The notes: generated by a model not told the origin, from the sequence alone. 64,000 nucleotides of DNA from Aquipseudomonas guryensis (GCF_014164785.1 NZ_JACJFN010000001.1:1240001-1304000), one strand, 5' to 3'; shown: positions 1-9,159, counted from the stretch's first letter. Program-made: numbers and translations.

Positions 1-304
1 AGAACAGTGGGAAGTTGAGGATCAGCAGGTCGGCCCAGAGCAGCTTGTCCAGCTCGCCGGCGATGTCTGGCGCCAGGCTGCCAGTCTTCAGCGCCTCGCG
101 CTGTTCCAGGGCGTAGACCAGGTAATCCGGGTTGCTGCGCTGCTGGAAGTCGGTGGCGCTGGCCACCGGGTTCCAGTTCATCGCGTAGAGGTCAGAGACC
201 TGCACGCTGTGCCCGGCCTGCTGCAGGGTGGCGACGGCGAGGTCTTTCATCGCGCTGCAGAAGGACTGCGGCTCGGGGTGGGCGTGGATGATCAGGGTGT
301 TCAT
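1..304 (-). CDS. NAD(P)H:quinone reductase-like flavodoxin-fold protein, N-terminal part
   Basis: Partial gene running off the left edge; 101 codons are present from the ATG at 302-304. The N-terminus reads MNTLIIHAHPEPQSFC, the beta1-turn typical of the KefF/MdaB/NQO1 flavodoxin-fold family, followed by LYAMNWNP and by LLWADLLILNFPLF, where the family has its flavin-binding P(L)xWF region. The family reduces quinones with NAD(P)H using bound FMN or FAD in the cytoplasm. The C-terminal half is outside the window, so completeness cannot be judged. No partner gene is visible. The family assignment is inferred from these motifs; the substrate is unknown. Confidence 0.75.
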   Translation of the reverse strand, partial: MNTLIIHAHPEPQSFCSAMKDLAVATLQQAGHSVQVSDLYAMNWNPVASATDFQQRSNPDYLVYALEQREALKTGSLAPDIAGELDKLLWADLLILNFPLF

Positions 305-346
305 AAAGTCTTCGGAAATATAGTGGTGAGGGTTTTGCACAGCCTC

Positions 347-413
347 TGTAGGAGCCAGCTTGCTGGCGATCCGGCTGACTGCGACCAACATCGCCAGCAA
401 GCTGGCTCCTACA
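347..413. repeat. REP-like inverted pair, family A (TGTAGGAGCCAGC...)
   Basis: Two arms face each other: TGTAGGAGCCAGCTTGCTGG begins at 347 and its reverse complement ends at 413, with about 18 bases between them. Each arm is itself a hairpin (CCAGC TT GCTGG). The same arms recur at 40929-41018. This is the form of paired REP elements (BIMEs) common between Pseudomonas genes. It fills most of the gap between the quinone reductase start and the desaturase stop. Confidence 0.85.
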
Positions 414-454
414 AAAAGCGCAGGTTCCTGTTGTGGGGGAGGGGAACCGAGGAA

Positions 455-1522
455 TCAGGTGGTCTGTGCAGCTTCGCTGGTCGGCTTCTCTTGCGCCTGC
501 CAGCGGTTGGCGCGGGCGAAGGTGCCGAAGTCGTTGAAGCGTACCCCGGCTTCGCGCATCAGCTGGTGCGCCAGCGGCGCGGTGAGCTGGCGGATATAGA
601 AGGGCTCCTTGACCACGAAATGGTGGATGCCGTGGGTGCTGCCGAAGTTGCAGCAGAACGCCTGCAGCGGCCACAGCCACCAGGCATTCAGCACCTGGGT
701 CTGCTGGATCACGTTGCCCGCTTCGATGTCGCCGTAGTAGTGCATGTTCGAGCTGATGAAGTGCAGGCAGAAGGTGCGCAGCACGTTGGGCCCGACCAGT
801 ACGACCACGGCGATGTTGACGATGTCCATCAGGCTCAGGGTGGTGGCGGACCAGGCGATCGGCGTGCCCGTGGCGCTGGCGGCGAAGTCAATCAGGTGGA
901 AACCGAGGAACACATACCAGGTGCTCCAGTTGAGCAGGCCCAGAGGCGCGTAGCCGATCAGCGTGCGGCTGACGATCATCTTGCGGTGCGCCCAGGTCTT
1001 GGCGCGCAGGAAGCGGATCAGCGAGGACATCAGGTTGTCGCCGACCATCAGCAGGCGGGCCAGGCCCCAGGGCTCGCCATTGGTGATGGCGCGCTCCTCG
1101 ATATCGGTCTCGCTGCCGGACACCTTGTGGTGGTTGAGGTGCAGGTGGCGGCGGATCCACGGGTTGATCGTGCTCGGCCGGGCCAGCCACACCAGGGCCA
1201 TCATCAAATTGTGCGGCACGCGCTGCTTGCGGAAGTACATGGAGTGGATCAGGTCATGCTCCAGCTCGTGGGTCAGCGAGGCGAAGAAGGCGTTGGCCAG
1301 CAGACACGCCCACCAGGCGATGGCGCCGTCCAGGTAGAGCCAGGCACTGCCGAGCATCCCCGCCAGGGCGAAGGCCAGCATGCCGGCACCGAGGGCGTCC
1401 TGGTGCTGCAGGATGGGGTAGCGCTGGCGCAGTTCTGCGCCACGGGCCAGCACCTGGCTGCGGATATGCGCGGAGCGCTGCTGGTCATTGTGCAGGCCAT
1501 GGCTTGCAGGAGTCGGGGTCAT
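455..1522 (-). CDS. Membrane fatty acid desaturase/hydroxylase family protein
   Basis: A 355-residue protein with the histidine boxes of di-iron membrane desaturases: HELEHD at residues 85-90, HLNHH at 128-132, an extra H261 in SNMHYYGD, and HGIHH at 297-301. Hydrophobic spans lie near 47-82, 190-215 and 228-250. Enzymes of this superfamily oxidise acyl chains or related lipids at the cytoplasmic membrane using O2. The start at 1522 (MTPTPASHG) has AGAGGA about 8 bases upstream; upstream in-frame codons extend the frame but lack family character. It diverges from an AraC-type regulator, which may control it. The substrate cannot be told from the sequence. Confidence 0.85.
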   Translation of the reverse strand: MTPTPASHGLHNDQQRSAHIRSQVLARGAELRQRYPILQHQDALGAGMLAFALAGMLGSAWLYLDGAIAWWACLLANAFFASLTHELEHDLIHSMYFRKQRVPHNLMMALVWLARPSTINPWIRRHLHLNHHKVSGSETDIEERAITNGEPWGLARLLMVGDNLMSSLIRFLRAKTWAHRKMIVSRTLIGYAPLGLLNWSTWYVFLGFHLIDFAASATGTPIAWSATTLSLMDIVNIAVVVLVGPNVLRTFCLHFISSNMHYYGDIEAGNVIQQTQVLNAWWLWPLQAFCCNFGSTHGIHHFVVKEPFYIRQLTAPLAHQLMREAGVRFNDFGTFARANRWQAQEKPTSEAAQTT

Positions 1523-1692
1523 GCACGCATCCTCTTCTCTGTTCGCCGAGCGTTGCCATGCGGGGCAGCGGGTCGGCATGCGGACTGTTGTGGGGAAACG
1601 TCTGTGGCAAATCGTCCAGGCTACTGTGCGCGCCTGTCGCCGCCCTCGCCTGACCCATAACGCCAACCTGTTGACCGAGAATGCCAACCTGC

Positions 1693-2703
1693 ATGACTGA
1701 AGCCTCCACCCTGGCCAGCTGGACCCGCGCCCTGCGTCGCCAACTCGACGGACTCGGCCTGGACAGCGCCGCGCTGTGCCGCGAGGCCGGCCTCGACCCG
1801 CAGTTGCTGGATGACCCCAACGCCCGCTATCCACTGTCGGCCACCACCCGCTTGTGGCAACTGGCCGTGGCCGCCAGTGGCGACCCGGCGCTGGGTTTGA
1901 ACACCTCGCGGCATGTGGCGCCGACTACTTTCCATGCCCTGGGCATGGCGGTGATGGCCAGCGGCAGCCTGCGCGAGATCTTCGAGCGCATCGTGCGCTA
2001 TCACCAGGTGGTCAGCGATGCCCTGAGCCTGGAATTGCGCGATGTTGGCGACAGCTGCGAGCTGCATTTCCGCCTGCCGCCGGGCGGTTCGCTGCCGGCA
2101 CCCGAGGCCATCGATGCCTTCGCCGCCATTTACGTGCGCACCTGCCGCAATCGCCTGGGGCGCAGCTACGCGCCGCTGGCTGTGCACCTGCGCCGGCCTC
2201 CGCCGGCCGATCCGCAGCCCTGGCTGGAAGCGTTCCGCGCGCCGGTGCATTTCGCCGCGCCCGAGGACGTGCTGTGCTTCGCCCGCGCCGACCTCGACCG
2301 CCCGCTGGATGACGGTAACCCGGAGCTGGCCGCGCACAACGAGGCGGTGCTACGCAAACGTCTCGACGCCCTGCAGCCGGATACCGTCGGTCGTCGCCTG
2401 CGCCGCGCCCTGGAGCAGTGCCTGCCGAATGGCGAACCGTCCGCCGAGGTGCTGGCCCATGGTCTGCACCTGAGCCTGCGCAGCCTGCAGCGCCACCTCA
2501 GCGAGGAAGGCAGCAGCTACGAACAGGTGCTCGCCGAGACTCGCCATGCCCTGGCCGTGCAGCACCTGGGCGCAGCCGATTGCTCGATCAGTGAAGTCGC
2601 CTACCTGCTCGGTTTCGCCGACAGCAGCAGCTTCAGCCGCGCCTTCAAGCGCTGGAGCGGGCAGAGCCCCAGCCAGTATCGTGACCACCTGCAACGCGGC
2701 TGA
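1693..2703 (+). CDS. AraC-family transcriptional regulator (OruR/ArgR-like N-terminal domain type)
   Basis: About 336 residues. The N-terminal two thirds (LDSAALCREAGLDPQLLDD, DPALGLNTS) match the Arabinose_bd-type sensor domain found in many Pseudomonas AraC regulators. The C-terminal third carries two helix-turn-helix units: SLRSLQRHLSEEG and then SISEVAYLLGFADSSSFSRA with FKRWSGQSPSQYR, the AraC signature. An in-frame ATG 12 bases upstream (1681) is an alternative start; neither has a strong ribosome site. It diverges from the desaturase at 455-1522 with a gap of about 170 bases, so regulation of that gene is the simplest inference. The effector is unknown. Confidence 0.88.
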   Translation: MTEASTLASWTRALRRQLDGLGLDSAALCREAGLDPQLLDDPNARYPLSATTRLWQLAVAASGDPALGLNTSRHVAPTTFHALGMAVMASGSLREIFERIVRYHQVVSDALSLELRDVGDSCELHFRLPPGGSLPAPEAIDAFAAIYVRTCRNRLGRSYAPLAVHLRRPPPADPQPWLEAFRAPVHFAAPEDVLCFARADLDRPLDDGNPELAAHNEAVLRKRLDALQPDTVGRRLRRALEQCLPNGEPSAEVLAHGLHLSLRSLQRHLSEEGSSYEQVLAETRHALAVQHLGAADCSISEVAYLLGFADSSSFSRAFKRWSGQSPSQYRDHLQRG

Positions 2704-2710
2704 TCCGCCG

Positions 2711-3604
2711 CTATGCCGGATTAAGCTGGGTTTTCAGAAGGTCGCGGAAGGTCTGGATCAGCGGCTCGCGCGAGCGGCCGCGACGCAGGATCAGCGAGAA
2801 CGGCGCCTGGTAACCGAAGGTCGCCGGCAGTAGCACCTTGAGCCGACCTTGCTCGACCCAGGGCTGCGCGTAGTGCTCCGGCAGGTAGCCGATATAGGCA
2901 CCGGACAGTACCAGAATCAGCTGCGCCTCCATCGACTCCACCGTCGCCGCGCTGTGCTTGAAGCCATGCCGGGCCAGTTCGGCCTGGCTCCAGTAACCAC
3001 GGCCGACCATGCGCTGCTGAGCGATTACTTCCTCGGGGATGCGCCGCTCACCAAACAGCGAATGCCGCTCGCTGCAATAAAGCCAGTGCTGCTCACGGTA
3101 CAGCGGCTGGTAGAGCAGGCCGTTCATGCGTGTGGAAAAGGCACCGATTGCCAGATCCAGGCGGTTGTCCAGCACCGCTAGCTGCAGCTCGTAGGGGCTG
3201 GCCACCGACAGATGCAGGTGCATGGCTGGATGCTCCAGGCTGTAGGCACCGATCACCTCGGCCAGGGGCAGGGCTGGATCACTCACCGTGGAGTCCAGCA
3301 CCCCGAGGTTGAGGGTGCCGCGCAGCTCGCCCTTGAGTGCTGCCGAGTAGCGCTCGAAGCCTTCCAGCTCACCGAGCAGACGCAAGGTTTCCTGGTGGAA
3401 CAGCTCGCCCTTGCTGGTCAGGCTGAACCCCCCGCGGCCGCGATGGCAGAGGCTGAGACCCAATTTGCTTTCCAGCTGACTCATATAGGTACTGATCGCC
3501 GAGGTCGACAGATTGAGCTCCTGCTGAGCCGCGGCAAAACCCTGGTGGCGGACCACGCTGGCGAAAATACGCAACAGTTTCAGATCGGGCAGGGCGCTGG
3601 GCAT
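2711..3604 (-). CDS. gbuR: LysR-family regulator of the guanidinobutyrase cluster (GbuR-like)
   Basis: 297 residues. The N-terminal winged helix is clear (LLRIFASVVRHQGFAAAQQE, LSTSAISTYMSQLESKLG), followed by a LysR effector domain from about residue 90. It diverges from gbuA with a 232-base gap. In P. aeruginosa gbuA is likewise divergent from a LysR-type activator, GbuR, which responds to guanidino acids. The name rests on that gene order plus family membership, not on a search. A candidate operator dyad lies at 3730-3749. Confidence 0.75.
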   Translation of the reverse strand: MPSALPDLKLLRIFASVVRHQGFAAAQQELNLSTSAISTYMSQLESKLGLSLCHRGRGGFSLTSKGELFHQETLRLLGELEGFERYSAALKGELRGTLNLGVLDSTVSDPALPLAEVIGAYSLEHPAMHLHLSVASPYELQLAVLDNRLDLAIGAFSTRMNGLLYQPLYREQHWLYCSERHSLFGERRIPEEVIAQQRMVGRGYWSQAELARHGFKHSAATVESMEAQLILVLSGAYIGYLPEHYAQPWVEQGRLKVLLPATFGYQAPFSLILRRGRSREPLIQTFRDLLKTQLNPA

Positions 3605-3729
3605 GGCGTTCTCGTTGGCTGAAGCGGAAATCGATGGTGCGCGCGGCGCAGCCTGCGGCGTGCATCCGGGTTACCGAGGCGCCACCAGGCTGTCCGGCGC
3701 CGCTAACCCATCCTACAGAGGTGTTTTTC

Positions 3730-3749
3730 AGTTTAGAAATTCCTGAACT
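3730..3749. promoter_or_regulatory. Candidate LysR-type operator between gbuR and gbuA
   Basis: An imperfect dyad AGTTTAG-N6-CTGAACT (six of seven positions pair) sits in the otherwise unremarkable divergent gap, about 90 bases before the gbuA start and 126 bases from the regulator start. LysR proteins commonly bind interrupted dyads in such gaps. The rest of 3605-3836 shows no gene. Binding is an inference. Confidence 0.4.
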
Positions 3750-3836
3750 AATTTTTTGCCTGCAGCGATTTGTCGCAGGTGCTGCCTGACCAAAAATCGG
3801 CACGACTAATAACCACAACAATGCTGAGGCCACGCG

Positions 3837-4796
3837 GTGGACAAGATCCTGCACCAGCCCCTGGGCGGCAACGAGATGCCGCGTTTCGGTGGCATCGCCA
3901 CCATGATGCGCCTGCCGCATATCCAGAAAACTGAAGAGAAACGTCAACTGGATGTCGGCTTCGTCGGCGTGCCCCTGGATATCGGCACTTCGCTGCGCTC
4001 CGGCACGCGCTTCGGCCCGCGCGAGATCCGTGCCCAGTCGGTGATGATCCGCCCCTACAACATGGCCACCGGCGCGGCGCCGTTCGACTCGCTGAACGTC
4101 GCCGATATCGGCGATGTGCCGATCAACACTTTCAATATGGCCGAGGCCATCCGCATCATCGAGGACGCCTACGACGAGATCCTCGAACTGGGCATCATCC
4201 CCCTGACCCTGGGCGGTGATCACACCATCACCTTGCCAATCCTGCGGGCGATCAAGAAGAAGCACGGCAAGGTCGGTCTGGTGCATATCGATGCGCATGC
4301 CGACGTCAACGACCACATGTTTGGCGAGAAAATCGCCCATGGCACCACTTTCCGCCGTGCCGTCGAGGAAGACTTGCTCGACTGCGACCGCGTGGTGCAG
4401 ATCGGCCTGCGTGCCCAGGGCTATACCGCCGAGGACTTCAACTGGAGCCGCAAGCAGGGCTTTCGCGTGGTCCAGGCCGAGGAGTGCTGGCACAAATCGC
4501 TGGCGCCGCTGATGGCTGAAGTACGCGAAAAAGTCGGTGGCGGCCCCGTGTACCTGAGCTTCGATATCGACGGCATCGACCCGGCTTGGGCACCTGGCAC
4601 CGGTACCCCGGAAATCGGCGGCCTGACCACCATCCAGGCCATGGAAATCATCCGTGGCTGCCAGGGCCTGCAGCTGGTCGGCGGCGATCTGGTCGAGGTC
4701 TCACCACCCTACGACACCACCGGCAACACCTCGTTGCTGGGCGCCAACCTGCTCTACGAGATGCTCTGCGTGTTGCCGGGAGTGACACACAAATGA
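3837..4796 (+). CDS. gbuA: Guanidinobutyrase (ureohydrolase family)
   Basis: 319 residues, hydrolysing 4-guanidinobutyrate to GABA and urea. All ureohydrolase manganese ligands are present: H129 in GGDHT, D152/H154/D156 in HIDAHADVND, and D243/D245 in SFDIDGIDP. The N-terminus (MDKILHQPLGGNEMPRFGG) and much of the body recall P. aeruginosa GbuA closely, which favours guanidinobutyrase over agmatinase. The start is GTG at 3837, with GAGG about 8 bases upstream. The stop overlaps the next ATG (ATGA at 4793-4796), so translation is probably coupled. GabD and GabT, the enzymes that would use its GABA product, lie 5-7 kb downstream. Confidence 0.92.
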   Translation: MDKILHQPLGGNEMPRFGGIATMMRLPHIQKTEEKRQLDVGFVGVPLDIGTSLRSGTRFGPREIRAQSVMIRPYNMATGAAPFDSLNVADIGDVPINTFNMAEAIRIIEDAYDEILELGIIPLTLGGDHTITLPILRAIKKKHGKVGLVHIDAHADVNDHMFGEKIAHGTTFRRAVEEDLLDCDRVVQIGLRAQGYTAEDFNWSRKQGFRVVQAEECWHKSLAPLMAEVREKVGGGPVYLSFDIDGIDPAWAPGTGTPEIGGLTTIQAMEIIRGCQGLQLVGGDLVEVSPPYDTTGNTSLLGANLLYEMLCVLPGVTHK

Positions 4797-5200
4797 ATCC
4801 CACCGAACAGGTTCTGGCCGCCGCCCGCGACCTGGTGCAAGCCTTCGCCAGCAATGACACGGCTTCCTACTTCGCTGCTTTCAGCGAAGATGCCACGTTC
4901 GTTTTCCACACCTGCGCGCAGCCGCTGCTGTCACGTGCCGCCTACCAGGCGCTGTGGCAGGAATGGCAGGCCGATGGCTTTGAAGTTCTGGCCTGCACCT
5001 CGAGCAACCCGGTCGTCAGCTTGCAGGGCGAGTTGGCGATTTTTATCCACGACGTGGCTACCCGCCTGCGTCTGGGCCACGAGGAAGTCGCAAGCCTGGA
5101 GCGCGAAACCATCGTGTTCCGCCAACAACCAGAACAGGGCCGTTGGCTGGCCTGCCATGAGCATCTTTCGGCTATGCCGGAGCAGCTGCCGCCAACCTGA
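4793..5200 (+). CDS. NTF2-like (SnoaL/DUF4440-type) protein
   Basis: 135 residues with the cone-shaped NTF2 fold pattern: a long N-terminal helix (NPTEQVLAAARDLVQAFASND), ASYFAAFSEDATFVFHT, and C-terminal strands including RLRLGHEEV and WLACHEHLSAMP. It has no signal peptide. It overlaps gbuA by four bases and is followed after 20 bases by a permease, so it belongs to the guanidino-acid operon. A short protein occupies the same place beside gbuA in P. aeruginosa. Members of this fold may be enzymes or ligand binders; no catalytic residue can be singled out, so the role here is unknown. Confidence 0.8.
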   Translation: MNPTEQVLAAARDLVQAFASNDTASYFAAFSEDATFVFHTCAQPLLSRAAYQALWQEWQADGFEVLACTSSNPVVSLQGELAIFIHDVATRLRLGHEEVASLERETIVFRQQPEQGRWLACHEHLSAMPEQLPPT

Positions 5201-5220
5201 TCAGTACCCGGAGAGTGAAC

Positions 5221-6744
5221 ATGCACAACAACAATAAGCAGCACGCCATCACAGAGATAGAAGCCTTCGGGGTCGAACAGATTCCCGATAGCGAACGCAG
5301 CGCCAAACCCTTCGACCTGTTCCGCATCATCTTCGGCGGTGCCAACACCTTCGCCACCGCTTTCCTCGGCAGTTTCCCGGTGATCTTCGGCCTGTCGTTC
5401 CAGGCCGGCGCCTGGGCCATCCTGCTCGGTGTGCTGGTCGGCTCGATCATCCTCGCGCCCATGGGCCTGTTCGGCCCGCTCAACGGCACCAACAACGCGG
5501 TGTCCTCCGGGGCGCACTTCGGTGTGCACGGGCGCATCGTCGGCTCCTTCCTCTCTCTGCTCACCGCCATCGCCTTCTTCTCGCTGTCGGTGTGGAGCTC
5601 GGGCGATGCCCTGGTCGGCGGCGCCAAGCGCCTGGTCGGCCTGCCGGAAACCGATCTCAGCCTGGGCCTGGCCTACGGTCTGTTCGCCAGCCTGGTGCTG
5701 ATCGTCTGCATCTACGGCTTTCGCTTCATGCTGTGGGTCAACAAGGTCGCGGTGATCGGCGCCAGTGCGCTGTTCCTGCTTGGTATCGTTGCCTTCGCCG
5801 GGCCGTTCGATGCCAGCTATGCCGGCAGCGTACAACTGGGGCAGCCGGGCTTCTGGGCCGCCTTCATCGGCGCCGCCCTGCTGGCCATGAGCAACCCGGT
5901 GTCGTTCGGCGCCTTCCTCGGTGACTGGGCGCGCTACATCCCGCGCCAGACCTCGCCGGCGCGCATCATGCTGGCGGTGATCGGCGCACAGGCCGCCACC
6001 CTGGTGCCGTTCTTCTTCGGCCTGATCACTGCCACCATCGTCGCCACCCTGGCACCGGACTACATCGCCAACTACAACTACGTCGGCGGTCTGCTGGCCG
6101 TGTCGCCGGGTTGGTTCTTCCTGCCGGTGTGCCTGATTGCGGTGATTGGCGGCATGTCCACCGGCTCCACCTCGCTGTATGGCACCGGCCTGGACATGTC
6201 CAGCGTGTTCCCGCGCCTGCTCAGCCGGGTCAAGGCCACGGTGATGATCGGCTTGCTGTCGATCGCCTTCATCTTCATCGGCCGCTTCGCGTTCAACCTG
6301 GTGCAGAGCGTGTCGACCTTCGCCGTGCTGATCATTACCTGCACCAGTCCGTGGATGGTGATCATGATCCTCGGTCTGCTGGTGCGTCGCGGCTTCTACC
6401 GCCCCGATGACCTGCAGGTGTTCACCCGCGGCCAGCGTGGCGGCGCCTACTGGTTCCATGGCGGCTGGAACTGGCGCGGCATGGGCGCCTGGATTCCCAG
6501 CGCAGTGATCGGCCTGTGCTTCGTCAACCTGCCGGGGCAATTCGTTGGCCCGCTTGGCGAACTGGCTGGTGGCATCGATATCAGCCTGCCGGTGACCCTC
6601 GGTCTGGCTGCGGTGCTGTACCTGCTGTTGCTGGTACTGTTCCCAGAGCCTGCCGAAGTCTATGGCCCGCAAGGCCCGCGCTGGATCAAGGCGGGCGCGT
6701 CCGACCCGCAACCGGTGATTCAGGACAGCCCTGAGGCGGCCTAA
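5221..6744 (+). CDS. NCS1-family cytosine/purine-type permease, probable guanidino-acid transporter
   Basis: 507 residues with about 12 hydrophobic spans. The N-terminus has the NCS1 pattern: an acidic cytoplasmic lead (IEAFGVEQIPDSERS), then LFRIIFGGANTFATAFLGS and LFGPLNGTNNAVSSGAHFGV. Later FGAFLGDWARYIP and GGMSTGSTSLYGTG match transmembrane regions lining the substrate site in this family. NCS1 proteins import nucleobases and related compounds with Na+ or H+. Its position in the gbuA operon suggests uptake of guanidinobutyrate or a related compound, which is inference. The ATG at 5221 follows GGAGAG; a GTG six bases upstream is less likely. Confidence 0.88.
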   Translation: MHNNNKQHAITEIEAFGVEQIPDSERSAKPFDLFRIIFGGANTFATAFLGSFPVIFGLSFQAGAWAILLGVLVGSIILAPMGLFGPLNGTNNAVSSGAHFGVHGRIVGSFLSLLTAIAFFSLSVWSSGDALVGGAKRLVGLPETDLSLGLAYGLFASLVLIVCIYGFRFMLWVNKVAVIGASALFLLGIVAFAGPFDASYAGSVQLGQPGFWAAFIGAALLAMSNPVSFGAFLGDWARYIPRQTSPARIMLAVIGAQAATLVPFFFGLITATIVATLAPDYIANYNYVGGLLAVSPGWFFLPVCLIAVIGGMSTGSTSLYGTGLDMSSVFPRLLSRVKATVMIGLLSIAFIFIGRFAFNLVQSVSTFAVLIITCTSPWMVIMILGLLVRRGFYRPDDLQVFTRGQRGGAYWFHGGWNWRGMGAWIPSAVIGLCFVNLPGQFVGPLGELAGGIDISLPVTLGLAAVLYLLLLVLFPEPAEVYGPQGPRWIKAGASDPQPVIQDSPEAA

Positions 6745-6936
6745 GCGCAAACGATCTACCCTCGTGACGGCCATTCGCGAATGCAGTGGGTCTGAACGAG
6801 GGCGGCGATGGGTGGGCGCCTATTGAAACGGGCGCCGGCTTGGTCGCCAGCCCGAATAAAAGCTTCAACCTCGGCGAGCGCGTCCGTGACCAGCCTGGTT
6901 GTTCATCGTTGCAACGGGGCCTGAGGAGATCCATTC

Positions 6937-7674
6937 ATGAAGATTGTCAGCCGCGAGCACTGGTTCGAGGTGCAGCGCCTGGATGACGGCATCCGCCTGA
7001 TCCATGAGCCCTACATTCGTCCGTTCTACCGCTGCAACCTGTGGCATATCCAGGGCCGCGAGCGCGATGTACTGATCGACTCCGGCTCCGGTCTGGTCAG
7101 TCTGCGCGAGCAGTTGCCCTGGCTCACCGAGAAGCCCTTGCTGGCGGTGGCCAGTCACTGCCACTTCGACCATATCGCCGGGCATCACGAATTTCCCGAG
7201 CGTCTGGTGCACCCTGCTGAGGCCGATATTCTCGCCGAGCCGGACGGTGCCAATACCCTGGCCACGGCCTTTGTCGGCGATGAGATGTTCGAGGCCCATC
7301 CGGATTGCCCGCTGTGTTATGCCGAGTATCAGGTCAAGGCGGCTCCTGCCACGCGCCTGGTTGAGGAGGGTGATGTGCTGGACCTGGGCGACCGGGTGCT
7401 GCAGGTGCTGCACACCCCAGGCCATTCACCGGGCGGCATCAGCCTGTGGGAAGCGCAGACGCAGACGCTGTTTTCCGGGGATATCCTCTACGACGGCCCG
7501 CTGATTGAGGATGCCTACCACTCCAACCTGGACCATTACGCCCGCAGCCTGGCGCGTCTGCGCGAGCTCCCGGTGCGCGTGGTGCATGGCGGCCACTTTC
7601 CCAGTTTTTCCGGCGAGCGCATGCGCGAATTGATCGACGCCTGGTTTGCCGCTCATCCAGGCCAAGCCTGCTGA
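6937..7674 (+). CDS. Metallo-beta-lactamase-fold hydrolase
   Basis: 245 residues. The metal site is complete: H74-x-H76-x-D78-H79 (SHCHFDHIAGH), H163 in HTPGHSPGG, D182 in FSGDILYDG and H220 in HGGHFPSF. This pattern belongs to the glyoxalase II-like group, which hydrolyses thioesters, lactones or other esters using zinc or iron. A cysteine pair occurs in HPDCPLCYAEY (residues 121-131). No signal peptide is visible. It lies between the permease and an aldehyde dehydrogenase on the same strand, 192 bases after the permease, with GAGGAG ahead of the ATG. The substrate is unknown. Confidence 0.85.
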   Translation: MKIVSREHWFEVQRLDDGIRLIHEPYIRPFYRCNLWHIQGRERDVLIDSGSGLVSLREQLPWLTEKPLLAVASHCHFDHIAGHHEFPERLVHPAEADILAEPDGANTLATAFVGDEMFEAHPDCPLCYAEYQVKAAPATRLVEEGDVLDLGDRVLQVLHTPGHSPGGISLWEAQTQTLFSGDILYDGPLIEDAYHSNLDHYARSLARLRELPVRVVHGGHFPSFSGERMRELIDAWFAAHPGQAC

Positions 7675-7719
7675 AACCCCGTACCCACTCTTTCACCCTC
7701 ATAGCTGTTCAGGTGACCC

Positions 7720-9159
7720 GTGACTGCCCAACTCTTTATTGATGGCACCTGGCAAACCGCCAGTTGCGCCACCCGTCTGCCCGTGTTCAACCCCAGTAAC
7801 GGTGAGCAGATTGCCAGCGTCGCCTGCGCCTCAGAAGCCGATGTCGAGTTGGCCGTACAAGCAGCGCAGCGCGCCCTGCCGGCCTGGAGCCAGCGCCCGG
7901 CCAGCGAGCGTGCCGCCTACCTGCGCGCCTTCGCCGCACAGATCGAGGCGCGTGGTCCGCAGCTGATCGAGTTGCAGATGCGCAACAGCGGCAAGCCCCG
8001 GCATGAGGCCGAGCTGGATATAGCCGACGCCATTGCCACCTTCGTCTATTACGCCGATCTGGCCGACGGCCTGGATGCCCGCCAGAACGCCGCCGTAGCC
8101 CTGCCGGATAGCAGCTACCAGGCCTTTACTCGCCTGGAGCCGCTCGGTGTGGTCGGGCTGATCGTGCCGTGGAATTTCCCCCTGGTCACCAGCGCCTGGA
8201 AGCTCGCCCCGGCGCTCGCCGCAGGCTGCTGTGTGGTGCTCAAACCCTCAGAGCTGACACCGCTGATCGAACTGCAACTGGGCGAGATCGCCAGCGCCAT
8301 CGGCCTGCCGGCAGGGGTGTTCAACCTGCTGCCGGGCGATGCCGCCACTGGCGCGGCCCTGGTTGCTCACCCGCAGATCGCCAAGTTGTCCTTTACCGGC
8401 AGCAATGCGGTGGGGCGCAAGGTGATGCAGGCCGCTAGCGCACGTACCCTGCCGGTAGCCCTGGAGCTGGGCGGCAAGTCACCGATCCTGGTGTTTGCCG
8501 ATAGTGACCTGGAGCAGGCGGTGCAATGGATCATCGCCGGTATCTGCTGGAATGCCGGGCAGATGTGCTCGGCCACTTCGCGCCTGCTGGTCGAGGAGAG
8601 CATCGCCGACGCGCTGCTGGACAGGCTGGCCAGCGCCCTGGCCGCCCTCAAGGTCGGCGATCCACACAGCGAAGGCTGCGAAATGGGGCCGATGACCAGC
8701 CAGGCGCAGCTGCACAAGGTGCTGGAGTATTTCGCCATCGCCGAGCGCGAAGGCTTGCAATGCCTCGGCGGCGCGCGGCAATTGCCGGGGCCTGGCTGGT
8801 TCGTCGCGCCCACGCTGTACGCCGACGTGCCACAAGACAGCCGCTTGTGGCGCGAGGAAATCTTTGGCCCGGTGCTCTGCACTAGACGCTTCAAAGATGA
8901 AGCGGATGCGCTTCAGCAAGCCAACGCCTGCGATTTCGCCCTGGCCGCCACCGTGGTCAGCGCCGACCGCAACCGCGCCCTGCGCGTGGCGGCAGCGCTG
9001 GAAGCCGGGCATGTGTGGATCAACTCGGCTCAGGTGATCTATCCACACACCTCCTGGGGCGGTGGCAAGGCCAGCGGCATTGGTCGCGAGTTGGGGCCTT
9101 GGGGGCTGTCGGCGTTTCAGCAGGTCAAGCACATCACCGTGCCCCACGCGGATAGCTGA
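7720..9159 (+). CDS. NAD(P)-dependent aldehyde dehydrogenase (betaine/aminoaldehyde type)
   Basis: 479 residues with a complete ALDH active site: N152 in PWNFP, E249 in ALELGGKSP and C283 in NAGQMCSATSR. The Rossmann motif FTGSNAVGR is at 225-233. It starts with GTG at 7720, ten bases after AGGTGA. The sequence groups by eye with betaine aldehyde and aminobutyraldehyde dehydrogenases rather than with GabD. In this cluster it could oxidise 4-guanidinobutyraldehyde or 4-aminobutyraldehyde, feeding GbuA and GabT, but this is inferred from location only. Confidence 0.87.
   Translation: MTAQLFIDGTWQTASCATRLPVFNPSNGEQIASVACASEADVELAVQAAQRALPAWSQRPASERAAYLRAFAAQIEARGPQLIELQMRNSGKPRHEAELDIADAIATFVYYADLADGLDARQNAAVALPDSSYQAFTRLEPLGVVGLIVPWNFPLVTSAWKLAPALAAGCCVVLKPSELTPLIELQLGEIASAIGLPAGVFNLLPGDAATGAALVAHPQIAKLSFTGSNAVGRKVMQAASARTLPVALELGGKSPILVFADSDLEQAVQWIIAGICWNAGQMCSATSRLLVEESIADALLDRLASALAALKVGDPHSEGCEMGPMTSQAQLHKVLEYFAIAEREGLQCLGGARQLPGPGWFVAPTLYADVPQDSRLWREEIFGPVLCTRRFKDEADALQQANACDFALAATVVSADRNRALRVAAALEAGHVWINSAQVIYPHTSWGGGKASGIGRELGPWGLSAFQQVKHITVPHADS

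Noticed and set aside
4942..6774. 610-codon minus-strand open frame opposite the NCS1 permease
   Set aside because: His/Gln/Gly/Arg-rich complement of a real membrane protein gene; no start site or family.
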